A program made the translations under genes and the position numbers. A DNA stretch of 64,000 nt from Glaciihabitans sp. INWT7 (GTDB taxonomy: Bacteria > Actinomycetota > Actinomycetes > Actinomycetales > Microbacteriaceae): NCBI RefSeq assembly GCF_014217685.1, contig NZ_CP043653.1, forward strand, positions 2,794,419-2,858,418, written 5' to 3'. Below are positions 15,872 through 26,147 of this stretch, one piece after another; the first letter of the stretch is position 1; the number at the start of each line of letters is the position of its first letter. The notes under the pieces were generated by a model, which searched no databases, was not told the origin of the DNA, and worked only from the letters and a program-made list of their open reading frames with translations.

Positions 15872-16894
15872 CTACTTCTTCTTGGCGCGCTGCTTCGAGA
15901 TCTCGTAGAGGGTGACGCTCGCGGCGATACCGGCATTGAGGGATTCGGTCGAGGAGTTGATCGGGATGGAGACCACGGCATCACAGGTCTCGGTCACGAG
16001 GCGGGAGAGTCCCTTTCCCTCGCTGCCGACCACGACCACCAGTGGCTCCTTAGCCCACGACAGTTCGGGCAGCGGTGTGTCACCGTCGCCGGCGAGTCCG
16101 AGCACGAACACGCCACGCTCCTTGAACGCCTTGAGCGTCTGCGTGAGGTTCGACGCCATCGCGACGGGCGTGCGGGCGGCCGCGCCGGCCGAAGTCTTCC
16201 ACGCGGCGGCGGTGAGACCCACCGAACGACGCTGCGGCACGATCACGCCGTGGCCACCGAATGCAGCGACCGAGCGGATGATCGCACCGAGGTTGCGGGG
16301 GTCGGTCACGCCGTCGAGCGCGACCAGGAGCGGCACGCGCCCGCTTGCCACGATCTTGTCGAGGAGGTCGGTGGGGTGCGCGTACTCATAGGGCGGAACC
16401 TTGAGCGCGAGCCCCTGGTGCACGGAGTCGAAGCCGGCGAGGCGATCGAGCTCGGGCCGCATGACCTCGAGGATCGGCAGGCCGCGCTTTGTCGCGATCT
16501 GCATGACCTCTTTCACACGGTCGTCGTATTCGATGCGGGTGGCGATATAGAGAGCGGTCGCCGGGATCTTGGCGCGGAGAGCCTCGAGCACCGAGTTGCG
16601 TCCGGTGACGACCTCGAACTCGTCGGTCTGCTTCGGACGCTGTGCACGCTGGGGTCCGGCAGCACGCTGCGGGGCGCCCGTGCTCGATGGCTTCTTCGTG
16701 CCGCCGGCCGCGGCGAAGCGGTCGTTGGCCGCTTTGCGCTTGCCCGCGGGATGGTACGGACGATCGACGGCCTTCGGGGTCGGCTTCTTGCCCTCGAGCG
16801 CCTGGCGACCCTGGCCGCCGGAGCCGACCTGCTTGCCGGTGCTGCTCTTGCGCACGGCACCTGCGCGCGGCTTGTTGGCTCCACTGCTCTTCAT
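15872..16894 (-). CDS. rlmB: 23S rRNA (guanosine-2'-O)-methyltransferase RlmB
   Basis: 340-residue SpoU-family methyltransferase. An unusually long basic, low-complexity N-terminal extension (about residues 1-90) precedes the substrate-binding domain ([19 protein letters not shown]) and the SPOUT knot: motif 1 [15 protein letters not shown], motif 2 [13 protein letters not shown], motif 3 [17 protein letters not shown]. It methylates a conserved guanosine (G2251 in E. coli numbering) of 23S rRNA. Its ATG shares one base with the cysS stop (TAATG), and the cysS-rlmB order is typical of actinobacteria. Confidence 0.93.
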   Translation of the reverse strand: MKSSGANKPRAGAVRKSSTGKQVGSGGQGRQALEGKKPTPKAVDRPYHPAGKRKAANDRFAAAGGTKKPSSTGAPQRAAGPQRAQRPKQTDEFEVVTGRNSVLEALRAKIPATALYIATRIEYDDRVKEVMQIATKRGLPILEVMRPELDRLAGFDSVHQGLALKVPPYEYAHPTDLLDKIVASGRVPLLVALDGVTDPRNLGAIIRSVAAFGGHGVIVPQRRSVGLTAAAWKTSAGAAARTPVAMASNLTQTLKAFKERGVFVLGLAGDGDTPLPELSWAKEPLVVVVGSEGKGLSRLVTETCDAVVSIPINSSTESLNAGIAASVTLYEISKQRAKKK

Positions 16895-18309
16895 TAGTCA
16901 AGACTCCAATGCGACCCCGACGGGGTGTCTTCGATCTGGATGCCGGCTGCGGCAAGTTCGTCGCGAATGCGATCGGCGGACGGGAAATCGCGCGCCTTGC
17001 GTGCCGCGTCCCTGTCCTCGAGCAATTTCTCGACGAGAGTTGCGAGCGCTACACTCGCCGGATCATCCGCAGCAGTCTGCCACTCTACGGCCATCGGGTT
17101 GATTCCGAGAACTTCCGTCATCGCCAATACCTGGCCCTGCAGGGCCGCGGCGCTGCCGAGGTCCTCCGCGTCGAGCGCCGCGTTGCCGGCACGAACCTGC
17201 TCGTGGAGCACTGCCATCGCCTGCGGGATGGCGAGATCGTCGTCCATCGCCTCGGCGAATTCGTCGGGAATGGACTCGACGCCCGTGCCGGCGAACTGGG
17301 TTCCCTCCAGGCGGCGCGCCGCGCGATCGAGGAATACCTCGATGCGATCGAGGGCGGCTTCCGCTTCGAGAAGCGCCCCGTCGTGATAGTCGATGGTCGA
17401 GCGATAGTGGGCGGAGCCGAGGTAGTACCGCACGACGAGGGGGCGAGCCTGATCGAGGAACTCTGCGGCGAAGATCGAGTTGCCGAGTGACTTGGACATC
17501 TTCTGTCCGTTCACATTCACCAGCCCGTTGTGCACCCAGGCGCCCGCGAAGCCGTGGCCGGCGGCGGATGACTGGGCCAGCTCGTTCTCGTGGTGCGGGA
17601 ACCGCAGGTCGAGACCGCCACCGTGGATGTCGAACCGGGTACCGAGATACTGCTGCGACATCGCAGAGCATTCGATGTGCCACCCCGGGCGGCCGTCGCC
17701 CCAGGGCGAGGGGTATGCGGCGGAGGCCGGTTCGTCCTCTTTATGCCCCTTCCACAGTGCGAAGTCGCGGGCATCGCGCTTGCCCCGACTCGGCGCATCG
17801 GCGGACGCCGCCATGTCTGCGGGTTTCTGGTTGGTGAGCTCGCCGTACGCCGGCCAGGACGCTACGTCGAAGTAGACGTCGCCCGATTCGTCGTCGGCGG
17901 CGTAGGCGTGACCGCGCTCTATCAGCTCCGCGATCAATCGCTGCATCTGCGGGATGCTGGCGGTCGCGCGCGGCTCATAGGTGGGTGCGAGGATGCCGAG
18001 GCGCTCGTACCCCCGGGTGAACTCGAGCTCGAAGCGGTAGGCGAGGGCCCACCATTCTTCGCTCCCGGTGGCTGCGCTCGCGAGGATCTTGTCGTCGATG
18101 TCGGTGACGTTGCGCACGAGGGTGACGTCGTATCCGCGATAGCCGAGCCAGCGTCGCCACTGGTCGTAGACGAGGGCGGAGCGCAGGTGACCGATGTGCG
18201 GCGAAGACTGCACGGTTGGTCCGCAGACGTAGATGCCGACCTTGCCTTCGACGATCGGCACGAGGTCGAGAAGCCCCTGCGAGCGGGAATCGTAGAGGCG
18301 CACTGTCAC
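16894..18309 (-). CDS. cysS: Cysteinyl-tRNA synthetase
   Basis: 471-residue class I synthetase. The HIGH motif is in [12 protein letters not shown], the KMSKS loop in [10 protein letters not shown], and zinc ligands are in [15 protein letters not shown] and FPHHENE. The anticodon-binding helical domain follows. It charges tRNA-Cys. The GTG at 18309 is chosen (a second GTG two codons later is possible); the longer open frame upstream would run into ispDF. It lies 10 bp after ispDF and overlaps rlmB by one base, in the carD-ispDF-cysS-rlmB operon. Confidence 0.95.
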   Translation of the reverse strand: MTVRLYDSRSQGLLDLVPIVEGKVGIYVCGPTVQSSPHIGHLRSALVYDQWRRWLGYRGYDVTLVRNVTDIDDKILASAATGSEEWWALAYRFELEFTRGYERLGILAPTYEPRATASIPQMQRLIAELIERGHAYAADDESGDVYFDVASWPAYGELTNQKPADMAASADAPSRGKRDARDFALWKGHKEDEPASAAYPSPWGDGRPGWHIECSAMSQQYLGTRFDIHGGGLDLRFPHHENELAQSSAAGHGFAGAWVHNGLVNVNGQKMSKSLGNSIFAAEFLDQARPLVVRYYLGSAHYRSTIDYHDGALLEAEAALDRIEVFLDRAARRLEGTQFAGTGVESIPDEFAEAMDDDLAIPQAMAVLHEQVRAGNAALDAEDLGSAAALQGQVLAMTEVLGINPMAVEWQTAADDPASVALATLVEKLLEDRDAARKARDFPSADRIRDELAAAGIQIEDTPSGSHWSLD

Positions 18310-18319
18310 GAGCACCAGC

Positions 18320-19519
18320 CTACCGAGTGCTCCCGGACCCGATGCGCTGCAGGAGGCAGGTTGCGATGACGCTGATCCCGTCGCCCCGCCCGGTGAACCC
18401 GAGCCCGTCGGAGGTCGTCGCCGCCACACTCACCGGAGCCCCGACGAGGGAGCTGAGCGTGGTCTCGATCTCGGCTCGCCGGGTGCCGATCTTCGGGTGG
18501 TTCGCCACGACCTGCACAGAGACGTTGCCGATCACGAACCCGGCCGCCGCCACGAGGTCAACGGTCGCGGCGAGGAAGACCTCGCCGTGGGCATCCGTGA
18601 ACCGGGGATCCGAGGTGCCGAAGTTCGACCCGAGGTCACCGAGACCGGAGGCCGAGAGCAGCGCATCGCAGATGGCGTGGCTGATCGCATCCCCATCGCT
18701 GTGCCCGGCGAGGCCGACCTCCCCCGGCCAGAAGACACCGCCGAGCCAGAGCGGGCTCGACTCGTCGAAGGCATGAACGTCGATGCCGATGCCGGTGCGG
18801 GTCTCCGCCGGCGCGACCGGGGAGAGGAGCGTTTCGGCTCGACGGAGATCCCACGGAGTCGTGATCTTGAAGGCGAGGGCGTCGCCGTCGATCACGACCA
18901 CCGGGTGGCCGGAGGCAGCGAAGAGCGCGGCATCATCGGTGTGGTCGGCACTCGAGTCGGCGTATGCGGCAGCGAGCTGCTGCCGGGGGAAGCCCTGCGG
19001 GGTCTGCACCGCGACGAGCTCCGAGCGATCGACGGTGGCAACCGCGAGGCCGCCCTCCACCCGTTTGATCGTGTCGGCGACAGCGAGGCCGGGGATCACG
19101 CCCGAGCCGGTCTGGCGCACCGCCGCGACCACCGCGTCGAACTGGGCAGGCGGCGTGAACGCCCTGGCCGCGTCGTGGACGAGCACGATCCGGATGCCCG
19201 GTGCGAGCGCGGCGAGGCCCGCCGCCACGGAACCCTGGCGCGAATCGGAACCGGTGACGACGGTCACCGATTCATGAGCGGTCCCGGCGACCTCTGCCGC
19301 GAGCGCGCGTGCTTCGTCGATCCAGTCGGCGGGCGCGACGACAACCACCTGAGCCGACTCGCCACTGCCGAAGACCCCCTCGAGGGCGTGCACCAGGATC
19401 GGCCGCCCGGACACCGGCACGAAAGCCTTGGGGTGCGGGTGCCCCAAACGGGAACCGCTGCCGGCGGCGACGACGATGATGCCGACCTCGGGCTCGGGGC
19501 TAGGACGCAAGAACCTCAT
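18320..19519 (-). CDS. ispDF: Bifunctional MEP-pathway enzyme IspDF
   Basis: 399-residue fusion. Residues about 10-230 are 2-C-methyl-D-erythritol 4-phosphate cytidylyltransferase (Isp[24 protein letters not shown]). Residues about 240-399 are 2-C-methyl-D-erythritol 2,4-cyclodiphosphate synthase (Isp[40 protein letters not shown]). It catalyses two non-consecutive steps of isoprenoid precursor synthesis. The start codon lies inside the 3' end of carD (20-bp overlap), indicating coupling. IspD and IspF are separate proteins in many bacteria; the fusion is common in Microbacteriaceae. Confidence 0.95.
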   Translation of the reverse strand: MRFLRPSPEPEVGIIVVAAGSGSRLGHPHPKAFVPVSGRPILVHALEGVFGSGESAQVVVVAPADWIDEARALAAEVAGTAHESVTVVTGSDSRQGSVAAGLAALAPGIRIVLVHDAARAFTPPAQFDAVVAAVRQTGSGVIPGLAVADTIKRVEGGLAVATVDRSELVAVQTPQGFPRQQLAAAYADSSADHTDDAALFAASGHPVVVIDGDALAFKITTPWDLRRAETLLSPVAPAETRTGIGIDVHAFDESSPLWLGGVFWPGEVGLAGHSDGDAISHAICDALLSASGLGDLGSNFGTSDPRFTDAHGEVFLAATVDLVAAAGFVIGNVSVQVVANHPKIGTRRAEIETTLSSLVGAPVSVAATTSDGLGFTGRGDGISVIATCLLQRIGSGSTR

Positions 19520-19982
19520 CGAGCACGGTCGAGGCCTTCTCTTCGTCGGTCTTTTCGGCGAGGGCGAGTTCGGAGACGAGAATCTGCCTGGCCTTGGCGA
19601 GCATGCTCTTCTCGCCCGCGGACAGCCCCCGATCCTGGTCGCGCCGCCAGAGATCGCGAACGACCTCGGACACCTTGATCACGTCTCCCGACGCGAGCTT
19701 CTCCAAGTTGGCCTTGAAACGGCGGGACCAGTTTGTCGGCTCTTCGGTGAACGGAGCTCGCAACACCTCGAAGACGCGGTCGAGGCCGTCTTGCCCAATG
19801 ACATCCCGAACGCCGACAAGATCGACGTTCTCTGCCGGCACTTCGATCACGAGGCCGCCCTGCGCGACGGCGAGTTTGAGGTAGAGCTTGTCTTCGCCCT
19901 TGACCTTGCGCGTCTTCACTTCGGTGATCGTCGCCGCACCGTGGTGGGGGTAAACGACCGTCTCGCCGACCTCGAAAAGCAT
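19500..19982 (-). CDS. carD: CarD-family RNA polymerase-binding transcription factor
   Basis: 160-residue CarD: N-terminal Tudor-like RNAP-interaction domain ([17 protein letters not shown]) and helical DNA-binding C-terminal domain with the conserved Trp in [14 protein letters not shown]. It binds the RNAP beta subunit and stabilises open complexes, especially at rRNA promoters. ATG 19982 is preferred over GTG 19991 because GGAG lies 8 nt before it. carD heads the operon that continues into ispDF, cysS and rlmB. Confidence 0.95.
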   Translation of the reverse strand: MLFEVGETVVYPHHGAATITEVKTRKVKGEDKLYLKLAVAQGGLVIEVPAENVDLVGVRDVIGQDGLDRVFEVLRAPFTEEPTNWSRRFKANLEKLASGDVIKVSEVVRDLWRRDQDRGLSAGEKSMLAKARQILVSELALAEKTDEEKASTVLDEVLAS

Positions 19983-20143
19983 TGCTGGCACTCCGTTTCA
20001 GTGGCCGTCAGTTTATCACAGGGCCTTTTCCGCGGCGGGGGCGGGAGGCCTTGGCGGCCGCCGCCGTAGGCTAAACTTCGAACTGGTTTCGTTGGCCATC
20101 CGCTGCGATATCGCCGTGTCTTCGTTTCGTTCTGGAGGGTCCC

Positions 20144-20704
20144 GTGAGAGCTCGCATCGTCGCAACCGTCGTAGTGGCGGCTTCGCTGTTGCTCTCCACT
20201 GCCGGCTGCAGCTTCTTCGCGCCGCAGTCCACACTCAAGAAATACGACCCTAGTGACGGGGTGGGCGCGACCGTCGGCCAGGTCAAGGTGCGCAACGCGC
20301 TGCTCCTCACCAAGGACGGTCAGGAGGCGAGCTTCCTCGTCAACCTCGTCAACGACGGCCAGAAGACCGTGAACGTGCTCATCCAGTACGACGGCACGAC
20401 CGCCGAGGGCACCTCCGGCAAGGTCGACACCCGCGTGCAGCTGGACGCGGGCGAAGTGAAGACGTTCGGATCATCCGACACCCGCCAGCTGATCTTCAGC
20501 GGCATCGACTCGAAGCCCGGATCCCTCTTCCCCGTCTTCGTGCAGTACGGCACGGAGACCGGAGATCAGCTGCTCGTGCCGGTGCTCGACGGGTCACTCG
20601 CCGAATACTCGAAACTCCTGCCGACGCCGCTGCCGACCGCCACTCCGCCGGTGAACCCCACGGTCATCCCGGTCCCCACCCCTACGGCGACGACCACGCC
20701 GTAG
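20144..20704 (+). CDS. Conserved actinobacterial lipoprotein
   Basis: 186-residue lipoprotein: signal peptide with lipobox STAGC (Cys22), a beta-rich domain (VRNALLLTKDGQEASFLVN, KTVNVLIQYDG), and a Pro/Thr-rich C-terminal tail. An equivalent lipoprotein is often found between carD and the senX3-regX3 genes in related bacteria. The GTG start follows CTGGAGGG. It is transcribed divergently from carD, with a TAAACT -10-like element in the gap. The function is unknown. Confidence 0.8.
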   Translation: MRARIVATVVVAASLLLSTAGCSFFAPQSTLKKYDPSDGVGATVGQVKVRNALLLTKDGQEASFLVNLVNDGQKTVNVLIQYDGTTAEGTSGKVDTRVQLDAGEVKTFGSSDTRQLIFSGIDSKPGSLFPVFVQYGTETGDQLLVPVLDGSLAEYSKLLPTPLPTATPPVNPTVIPVPTPTATTTP

Positions 20705-20758
20705 CGTTGCGCCCAGCCGCCCGCGTTCGCGGACGCTGCCTCGCATGTAGGAGCCGGG

Positions 20759-21436
20759 TCAGGGCTCGAAGCGGTAACCCAGCCCGCGAACGGTCAACAG
20801 CATCCTCGGGTCGGATGGCTCTTTCTCGATCTTCGACCGGATGCGCTTGATGTGCACGTCGAGCGTCTTCGTGTCGCCGAAGTAGTCTGAGCCCCAGACC
20901 CGGTCGATCAGCTGCCCGCGGGTGAGCACCCGGCCGGAGTTGCGGAGAAGCACCTCGAGAAGCTCGTATTCCTTCAGCGGCATGGCCGTGTCAACTCCGC
21001 GCACGGCGACGGTGTGACGGTCGACATCCATGCGCACATCGCCGGACTCGAGAATGGCGGTGTCGTCTTCGTCGGTCTCCACCCGGCGTCGCATGACGGC
21101 GCGGATGCGCGCGAGCAGCTCGCGGGTGGAGTACGGCTTGGTGACGTAGTCGTCGGCGCCGAGCTCGAGGCCGACCACCACATCCACCTCGCTGTCCTTC
21201 GCAGTGAGCATGATGATCGGCACCTGAGAGCGGGTGCGGATCTCGCGGCACACCTCCGTTCCGGCGATGCCGGGCAGCATGAGGTCGAGCAGGATCAGGT
21301 CGGCTCCGGTGCGGTCGAATTCCGCGAGGGCGGAGATGCCGTCGGCTGCAATCGAGGTCTCGTAGCCCTCGCGACCGAGCAGGAAGGCGAGGGGCTCGCT
21401 CAGGGAGGGTTCGTCTTCGACGATCAGGATGCGCAA
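20759..21436 (-). CDS. regX3: OmpR-family response regulator RegX3
   Basis: 225-residue response regulator. The receiver has acidic pocket VEDE, phospho-acceptor Asp in LILLDLMLPG, Thr in MLTAKD and Lys in YVTKPY. The C-terminal winged helix has LKEYELLEVLLRN and DVHIKRIRSKIE. With SenX3 it controls phosphate-starvation genes. The start codon is TTG at 21436, one base after the senX3 stop; no ATG or GTG is available before the receiver domain. PHO-box-like repeats upstream of phoU, ppk and pstS are its likely targets. Confidence 0.93.
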   Translation of the reverse strand: MRILIVEDEPSLSEPLAFLLGREGYETSIAADGISALAEFDRTGADLILLDLMLPGIAGTEVCREIRTRSQVPIIMLTAKDSEVDVVVGLELGADDYVTKPYSTRELLARIRAVMRRRVETDEDDTAILESGDVRMDVDRHTVAVRGVDTAMPLKEYELLEVLLRNSGRVLTRGQLIDRVWGSDYFGDTKTLDVHIKRIRSKIEKEPSDPRMLLTVRGLGYRFEP

Positions 21437-21437
21437 C

Positions 21438-22589
21438 TCAAGCCTCTTTCAGGGATGCTGCCGTGGCGTGGGACGCTTCGGGCAGGCGGATGGTGAAGGT
21501 CGACCCGTTTCCGGGCTGGGACCAGACGCGGATGTCGCCGCCGTGATTCTGCACGACGTGCTTGACGATGCTGAGGCCGAGCCCCGAACCGCCGGTGTGA
21601 CGGGAGCGAGCCGGATCGATGCGGAAGAAGCGCTCGAAGACACGGTCGAGTTCGTCGTCGGGAATGCCGATGCCCTGGTCGGTGACGGCGATCTCGACGA
21701 TGCCGTCGGCATTGCTCACGCCGACGCCGACCCGGGAGCCCTTGGGCGAATACTGGATCGCGTTGGCGATGAGGTTGTGCAGGGCGACGGCGAGCAGCGG
21801 CTCGTCGCCGTAGACCTCCGCGCCGGCGTCTCCCCCGCTGACGATGGTGACGCGACTGGACTCCGCCGCCACCCGGTTCTGATCGATGGCGAGGGCAACC
21901 ACGTGGTCGATCTCCACGACATGGGGACTGGTGAGCGCATCCGCCGCCTGCAGTCGGGAGAGCTCGATGATCTCCTGGGTGATGCGGGCGAGGCGATCCG
22001 CCTCCTTGGTGAGCCTCTTGGCGAAGCGGCGCACCTGGTCCGGATCGTCGGAGGCTGCCTGCAACGCCTCGGCGAGGAGGCCGACCGCGCCGATCGGGGT
22101 CTTGAGTTCGTGGCTGATGTTGGCCACGAAGTCCCGTCGCACCTCGTCGAGGCGGTAGGACTCCGTGCGGTCCTCTGCGAGCAGCAGGATGTACCGGGCC
22201 CCCAGGCGGGCGACCCGCACGAAGAGGTAGATGTTCGCGTCGCCGAACGGGCCGCGGGAGAGCTCGAGCTCCTGAGTGATCGGTTCGCCGTATCGACGGA
22301 CGCGATCGACGATGGTCACGAGTTCCGGATGCACGAGGGCCTGGTTCCAGACGAGGCCGAAGGCCATCGCCCCGGGGCTTGCCTTCACCACGGTGTTCGA
22401 GGGATCGAGCACGATCCCGGCGGACTCGAGCGCCTCGATCACCTGGTCGACCCCGTCGGGTACCGCGGTGCTCACCACCGCAACGGCGCGCTGACCGCGA
22501 CGGGCCGAGGCGACGAGCAGCGCCGTGACGCCGACGCCGACGGCGATGCCGAAAGCCAGCGCGAGCGGCACCAGCAGGGCGGAGTCCAT
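21438..22589 (-). CDS. senX3: Phosphate-sensing histidine kinase SenX3
   Basis: 383-residue kinase with one N-terminal hydrophobic segment (about residues 3-25), a PAS-like region (about 45-150), then the kinase core: H-box FVANISHELKTP, N-box HNLIANAIQYS, G1 DQGIGIP, F ERFFRID, G2 GGSGLGLSIVKH. There is no extracellular sensor loop, as expected for SenX3/PhoR-like kinases that read PstSCAB through PhoU. It is transcribed divergently from phoU and upstream of regX3. Confidence 0.93.
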   Translation of the reverse strand: MDSALLVPLALAFGIAVGVGVTALLVASARRGQRAVAVVSTAVPDGVDQVIEALESAGIVLDPSNTVVKASPGAMAFGLVWNQALVHPELVTIVDRVRRYGEPITQELELSRGPFGDANIYLFVRVARLGARYILLLAEDRTESYRLDEVRRDFVANISHELKTPIGAVGLLAEALQAASDDPDQVRRFAKRLTKEADRLARITQEIIELSRLQAADALTSPHVVEIDHVVALAIDQNRVAAESSRVTIVSGGDAGAEVYGDEPLLAVALHNLIANAIQYSPKGSRVGVGVSNADGIVEIAVTDQGIGIPDDELDRVFERFFRIDPARSRHTGGSGLGLSIVKHVVQNHGGDIRVWSQPGNGSTFTIRLPEASHATAASLKEA

Positions 22590-22662
22590 AGCCACTAGAT
22601 TAGTTACATCTGGGGGTCCGGCTCGCGCCCGCACGGTAGCCGGCTCCGGCACTTGGCGTGTT

Positions 22663-22695
22663 GTTCAGGTGCGGTTCCCCCGCTGTTCACCTGCG
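22663..22695 (+). promoter_or_regulatory. PHO box: three tandem 11-bp direct repeats
   Basis: Three contiguous 11-bp units, each starting GTTC: GTTCAGGTGCG (22663), GTTCCCCCGCT (22674) and GTTCACCTGCG (22685). This is the layout of streptomycete PhoP boxes (repeats with GTTCACC cores). It lies between divergent senX3 and phoU, 64 bp from the phoU ATG, and probably binds RegX3. Confidence 0.7.
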
Positions 22696-22758
22696 CGGGG
22701 CAGGGTTGCAGCAGAACTGTGCGGGAATCGAAGACTCGCAGCGAAAGGGACGTGAACG

Positions 22759-23412
22759 ATGCGCGAGGTATTCCAGCAGGAACTGGCGGAGGTGCAGGAG
22801 CGCCTCGTCGAGATCGCGACCCTCGTGGAGACGTCGATCGACAACGCCACCCGGGCGTTCAACGAATCGAACGTGTCACTCGCCGAGGCCGTCATCGCCG
22901 ACGACAGCAAGATCGACGAAGCGGCCATCGCACTCGACGAGCTCGCCATCGCCATCCTCGCCCGCCAGCAGCCGGTTGCCCGCGACCTGCGAATCGTAGT
23001 AAGCGCCCTGCGCATCAGCGCCTCGCTCGAGCGCATGGGTGACATGTCGGAGCACATCGCCCAGCTGGCCCGCTACCGCTTCCCCGACAAGGTGGTGCCG
23101 AAGTCGCTTCGGACCACGTTCGCCGAACTCGGCCACCTCGACGTCCAGATCGCGCGCAAGCTCACCCAGCTGCTCCGCACCGAAGACGTGCGCATCGCAG
23201 AGGAGATCCGCAACGACGACGACCGCATCGACGCGCTGCACCTGAGCGTGTTCGACAAGGTGCTCGGCGAGACCTGGAAGGGTGCGGCCGTCGACACGGT
23301 GGATGCCACGCTCGCGTCCCGCTACCACGAACGGTTCGCCGACCACGCGGTCTCCATCGCGAAGAAGGTGCAGTATCTGGCTACGGGCGACTGGGTGGCC
23401 GCGGAACTGTAG
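22759..23412 (+). CDS. phoU: Phosphate transport regulator PhoU
   Basis: 217-residue all-helical protein of two PhoU three-helix bundles. Metal-binding ExxxD-type clusters are visible in SLERMGDMSEH and RYHERFADHAVSIAKK. It links the Pst transporter to SenX3 and represses the Pho response when phosphate is plentiful. It follows the PHO box, and AAAGGGACG precedes the ATG. Its own transcription unit ends facing gpmA. Confidence 0.95.
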   Translation: MREVFQQELAEVQERLVEIATLVETSIDNATRAFNESNVSLAEAVIADDSKIDEAAIALDELAIAILARQQPVARDLRIVVSALRISASLERMGDMSEHIAQLARYRFPDKVVPKSLRTTFAELGHLDVQIARKLTQLLRTEDVRIAEEIRNDDDRIDALHLSVFDKVLGETWKGAAVDTVDATLASRYHERFADHAVSIAKKVQYLATGDWVAAEL

Positions 23413-23462
23413 TCCGCGAGCGGCCCGGTGGTCGCCAGAACCGCTGACGCTCGAGAGCGGCG

Positions 23463-24206
23463 CTACTTCTTTCCCTGCGCCGCCACGGCTGCCGCACCGG
23501 CAGCCGCGGCTTCGGGGTCGAGGTATTCGCCGGGCTTCACGGGCGCGAAGGTCTCGTCGAGTGTGTAGACCAGTGGGATTCCGGTCGGGATGTTGAGCTC
23601 GGCGATCGCGTCATCCGCGATGTGGTCGAGGTGCTTCACGAGCGCGCGCAGCGAGTTGCCGTGCGCGGTGACGAGCACGGTCTTCCCCGCGGCAAGGTCG
23701 ATCGTGATGTCGGAGTGCCAGTAAGGGAGCATGCGGTCGATGACCAGCTTGAGGGATTCGGTGCGCGGAAGGTCGTCGCCGAGGCCGGCGTAACGCGGAT
23801 CGTGGGCCTGCGAGAATTCGCTGTCGTCGTCGAGCGGCGGCGGCGGAACGTCGAACGACCGGCGCCAGGTCATGAACTGTTCCTGGCCGTACTCTGCGAG
23901 GGTCTGCGCCTTGTCCTTGCCCTGAAGGGCACCGTAGTGACGCTCATTGAGGCGCCAACTCCGCTTCACGTCGATCCAGTCCCGGTCGGCCACATCGAGC
24001 GCGATGTCGGCGGTGTGGATGGCTCGCTTGAGAACGCTCGTGTACTGGATGTCGGGGAGGATGCCGGACTCCGCGAGCAGTTCGCCGGCCCGACGGGCCT
24101 CGGTGCGTCCCACATCGCTGAGGTCGACATCCACCCACCCGGTGAAGAGGTTCTTCTGATTCCAGTCTGACTGGCCGTGGCGCAGGAGGATGAGCGTGTA
24201 CGTCAT
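23463..24206 (-). CDS. gpmA: 2,3-bisphosphoglycerate-dependent phosphoglycerate mutase
   Basis: 247-residue histidine phosphatase-fold enzyme: phospho-His in [25 protein letters not shown], proton-donor Glu in [14 protein letters not shown], and second His in [11 protein letters not shown]. It interconverts 3- and 2-phosphoglycerate in glycolysis. A short Ala/Gly-rich tail ends the protein. Its position beside phoU is common in actinobacteria. Confidence 0.95.
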   Translation of the reverse strand: MTYTLILLRHGQSDWNQKNLFTGWVDVDLSDVGRTEARRAGELLAESGILPDIQYTSVLKRAIHTADIALDVADRDWIDVKRSWRLNERHYGALQGKDKAQTLAEYGQEQFMTWRRSFDVPPPPLDDDSEFSQAHDPRYAGLGDDLPRTESLKLVIDRMLPYWHSDITIDLAAGKTVLVTAHGNSLRALVKHLDHIADDAIAELNIPTGIPLVYTLDETFAPVKPGEYLDPEAAAAGAAAVAAQGKK

Positions 24207-24238
24207 GCCTCAACTCTAGCGAGCGGGATAATCGACGC

Positions 24239-25024
24239 ATGCCCATCGGTTCGATCACTCGGGGGACCACCGGCACCAACCGGCTCCGCCGTGTCGACCG
24301 GTGGATCGCGGAGCTGCCCGCCTTCCGCCGTGCGGCCGAAGCACTCGTGGTCGACCTCGGCTACGGGGCATCCGCCACCACCACCCTCGAACTGCACCAG
24401 AGGCTCTCCCGGGTGCGGCCGGGGGTCGAGGTCGTCGGCCTCGAGATAGATCCGGCGCGGGTGGCGCTCGCGAGCCTCTCCGCGCGGCCCGGCGTGCGCT
24501 TCGCGCTCGGCGGCTTCGAGGTGCCGCTGCCCGGTGGGCGCTCGGCCACGGTGATCCGGGCGCTCAATGTGCTTCGGCAGTACGACGAATCCGAGGTGCT
24601 CAGCGCATGGCACCTGATGGTGTCGCGCCTCGATCCCCTTGGAGTGCTCGTGGAGGGCACCTGCAACGAGGTGGGCCGGGTCGCCAGTTGGGTGGATGTC
24701 ACGGCAGAGGGTCCCCGCACCCTCACGGTCAGCCTGCGCCTCGCCGACCTCGAACGACCGTCGATCGTGGCGGAGCGACTGCCCAAGGTGCTGATCCATC
24801 GCAACGTGCCCGGGGAGGGGGTGCACGCGTTCCTGCGCGATCTCGATCGGCAGTGGCAGCTCAACGCGGCGCTCTCGGTCTACGGCCCGTCCCAGCGGTG
24901 GATCGCCACAGCCCAGGGCCTCGCGGAGGCGGGCTGGCCCGTGCAGGGGGGCCGGTCTCGATGGAAGCTCGGGGAGCTCACGGTGCTCTGGGAGGCGGTG
25001 GCACCCCAGGGTTTCGCTTGGTGA
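24239..25024 (+). CDS. Class I SAM-dependent methyltransferase-like protein
   Basis: 261-residue Rossmann-fold methyltransferase: motif I VVDLGYGASATTTLEL, an acidic ribose-binding residue in VVGLEIDPARV, and a motif-IV-like VIRALNVLRQYDES. The C-terminal half is unlike common families. The target is unknown. It is divergent from gpmA with a 32-bp gap, so the two promoters must overlap, and its stop is 12 bp from the convergent FUSC gene. Confidence 0.78.
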   Translation: MPIGSITRGTTGTNRLRRVDRWIAELPAFRRAAEALVVDLGYGASATTTLELHQRLSRVRPGVEVVGLEIDPARVALASLSARPGVRFALGGFEVPLPGGRSATVIRALNVLRQYDESEVLSAWHLMVSRLDPLGVLVEGTCNEVGRVASWVDVTAEGPRTLTVSLRLADLERPSIVAERLPKVLIHRNVPGEGVHAFLRDLDRQWQLNAALSVYGPSQRWIATAQGLAEAGWPVQGGRSRWKLGELTVLWEAVAPQGFAW

Positions 25025-25036
25025 CCGGAAGGGTCG

Positions 25037-26131
25037 TCACAGCTCTGGGAGCAGCGCTCGAGCCTTCTCGGCCGGCAGGTCCGCGGCCGTCAGCAGGTCG
25101 ACGAGCAGAGGCCGCATCATCAGGATCACGACGGAATCCGTGACGGGCGCGCCGGAGACGACGGTGTCCGGCCGAAGCCGTTCGGCGACGGCAACCAGTC
25201 CGACGCGCACCGTGTCGGCGAGCAGAGGGTCGTCGAGGCTCTGGCCGAGCAACTCCACCGAGGTGCCGAGGCTCGCCATGATCGAGGCTATCCCGGGTCT
25301 CGGCGCACCGTCGCGCACCAGGAAGTCGATGCGCCGGGCGATCACCCGCAGGTTGCGCGTGGCGAGATCCATGCCGCGCAACACGCGCGTCTGCGCGAGC
25401 AGATCCGGGCGCCGCCGTCGCAGGAACGGTGAGATCCGGGCGATCGCGGCGGCAGAGTCGAGGGATGCCGCCCAACTGTCGATCACCGGCTGGGTGGTGC
25501 GTAGCCTCTCGAGAGCGCGCTCGGCGGAGGGCTCGTCCGCCCTCTCCAGCGCGACTACCAGCGAGTCCAGTGCCTCGGTCAGCGACGCGAAGAGCCGCCG
25601 GGCATCCTGACGCGCGAGCCGTCGGGGGTCCCGGGGCAGGAGGGCCGTGACGATGAGCGCGACGACCCCCGCGATAATTCCGTCGATGCTGCGCACGAAT
25701 GGGCCACCGGCGGGCACAGGCAACAACATGACGAGCATCGACTGCACTCCCGCCGCGACCGCAAAAGCGTTGCTCGGCGAGAGGGCGCGCGCCACGATCA
25801 GGGTCAGCATCAGTACGAGCGCGACCTGCCAGAGACCCTGACCCACCGTGAGGAGCAGGGCCTCGCTGAGCACGATGCCGATGATGATGCCGATCGCCGT
25901 CTCGAGCACCCGAATCGGGCGGGCATCCCGCACGAAACCGAGGCTCGAGATGGTGACGGTGACCGCGAGCAGTGGCACCGCGTGCCCGAGCAGGTAGTGC
26001 GCCACGGCGTAGGAGGTCGAGGAGGCGATGACGATCTGCAACGCCGGCACGATCGATTCGAGCGTTCGCCGGCCTGACGACCTCAGGTCGAACACCTGTG
26101 GCACGACCGAGCGCAGCCTGCCCGTCTGCAT
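25037..26131 (-). CDS. FUSC-family / aromatic acid exporter-like membrane protein
   Basis: 364-residue protein with about five to six transmembrane helices in the first 165 residues (ALQIVIASSTSYAVAHYLL, VLETAIGIIIGIVLSEALLL, GIIAGVVALIVTALL) followed by a long cytoplasmic helical region. This is the arrangement of FUSC/ArAE-type (YccS/AaeB-like) proteins. Efflux of small organic acids is the family idea; the substrate is not known. It lies 16 bp downstream of ygfZ on the same strand and may be co-transcribed. Confidence 0.8.
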   Translation of the reverse strand: MQTGRLRSVVPQVFDLRSSGRRTLESIVPALQIVIASSTSYAVAHYLLGHAVPLLAVTVTISSLGFVRDARPIRVLETAIGIIIGIVLSEALLLTVGQGLWQVALVLMLTLIVARALSPSNAFAVAAGVQSMLVMLLPVPAGGPFVRSIDGIIAGVVALIVTALLPRDPRRLARQDARRLFASLTEALDSLVVALERADEPSAERALERLRTTQPVIDSWAASLDSAAAIARISPFLRRRRPDLLAQTRVLRGMDLATRNLRVIARRIDFLVRDGAPRPGIASIMASLGTSVELLGQSLDDPLLADTVRVGLVAVAERLRPDTVVSGAPVTDSVVILMMRPLLVDLLTAADLPAEKARALLPEL

Positions 26132-26147
26132 CGTCAGCGCTCGATCG

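Noticed and set aside
15872-16894. Long basic N-terminus of RlmB as a separate gene or misplaced start
   Set aside because: The extension is in frame, begins at an ATG sharing a base with the cysS stop, and such low-complexity extensions occur in actinobacterial RlmB proteins.
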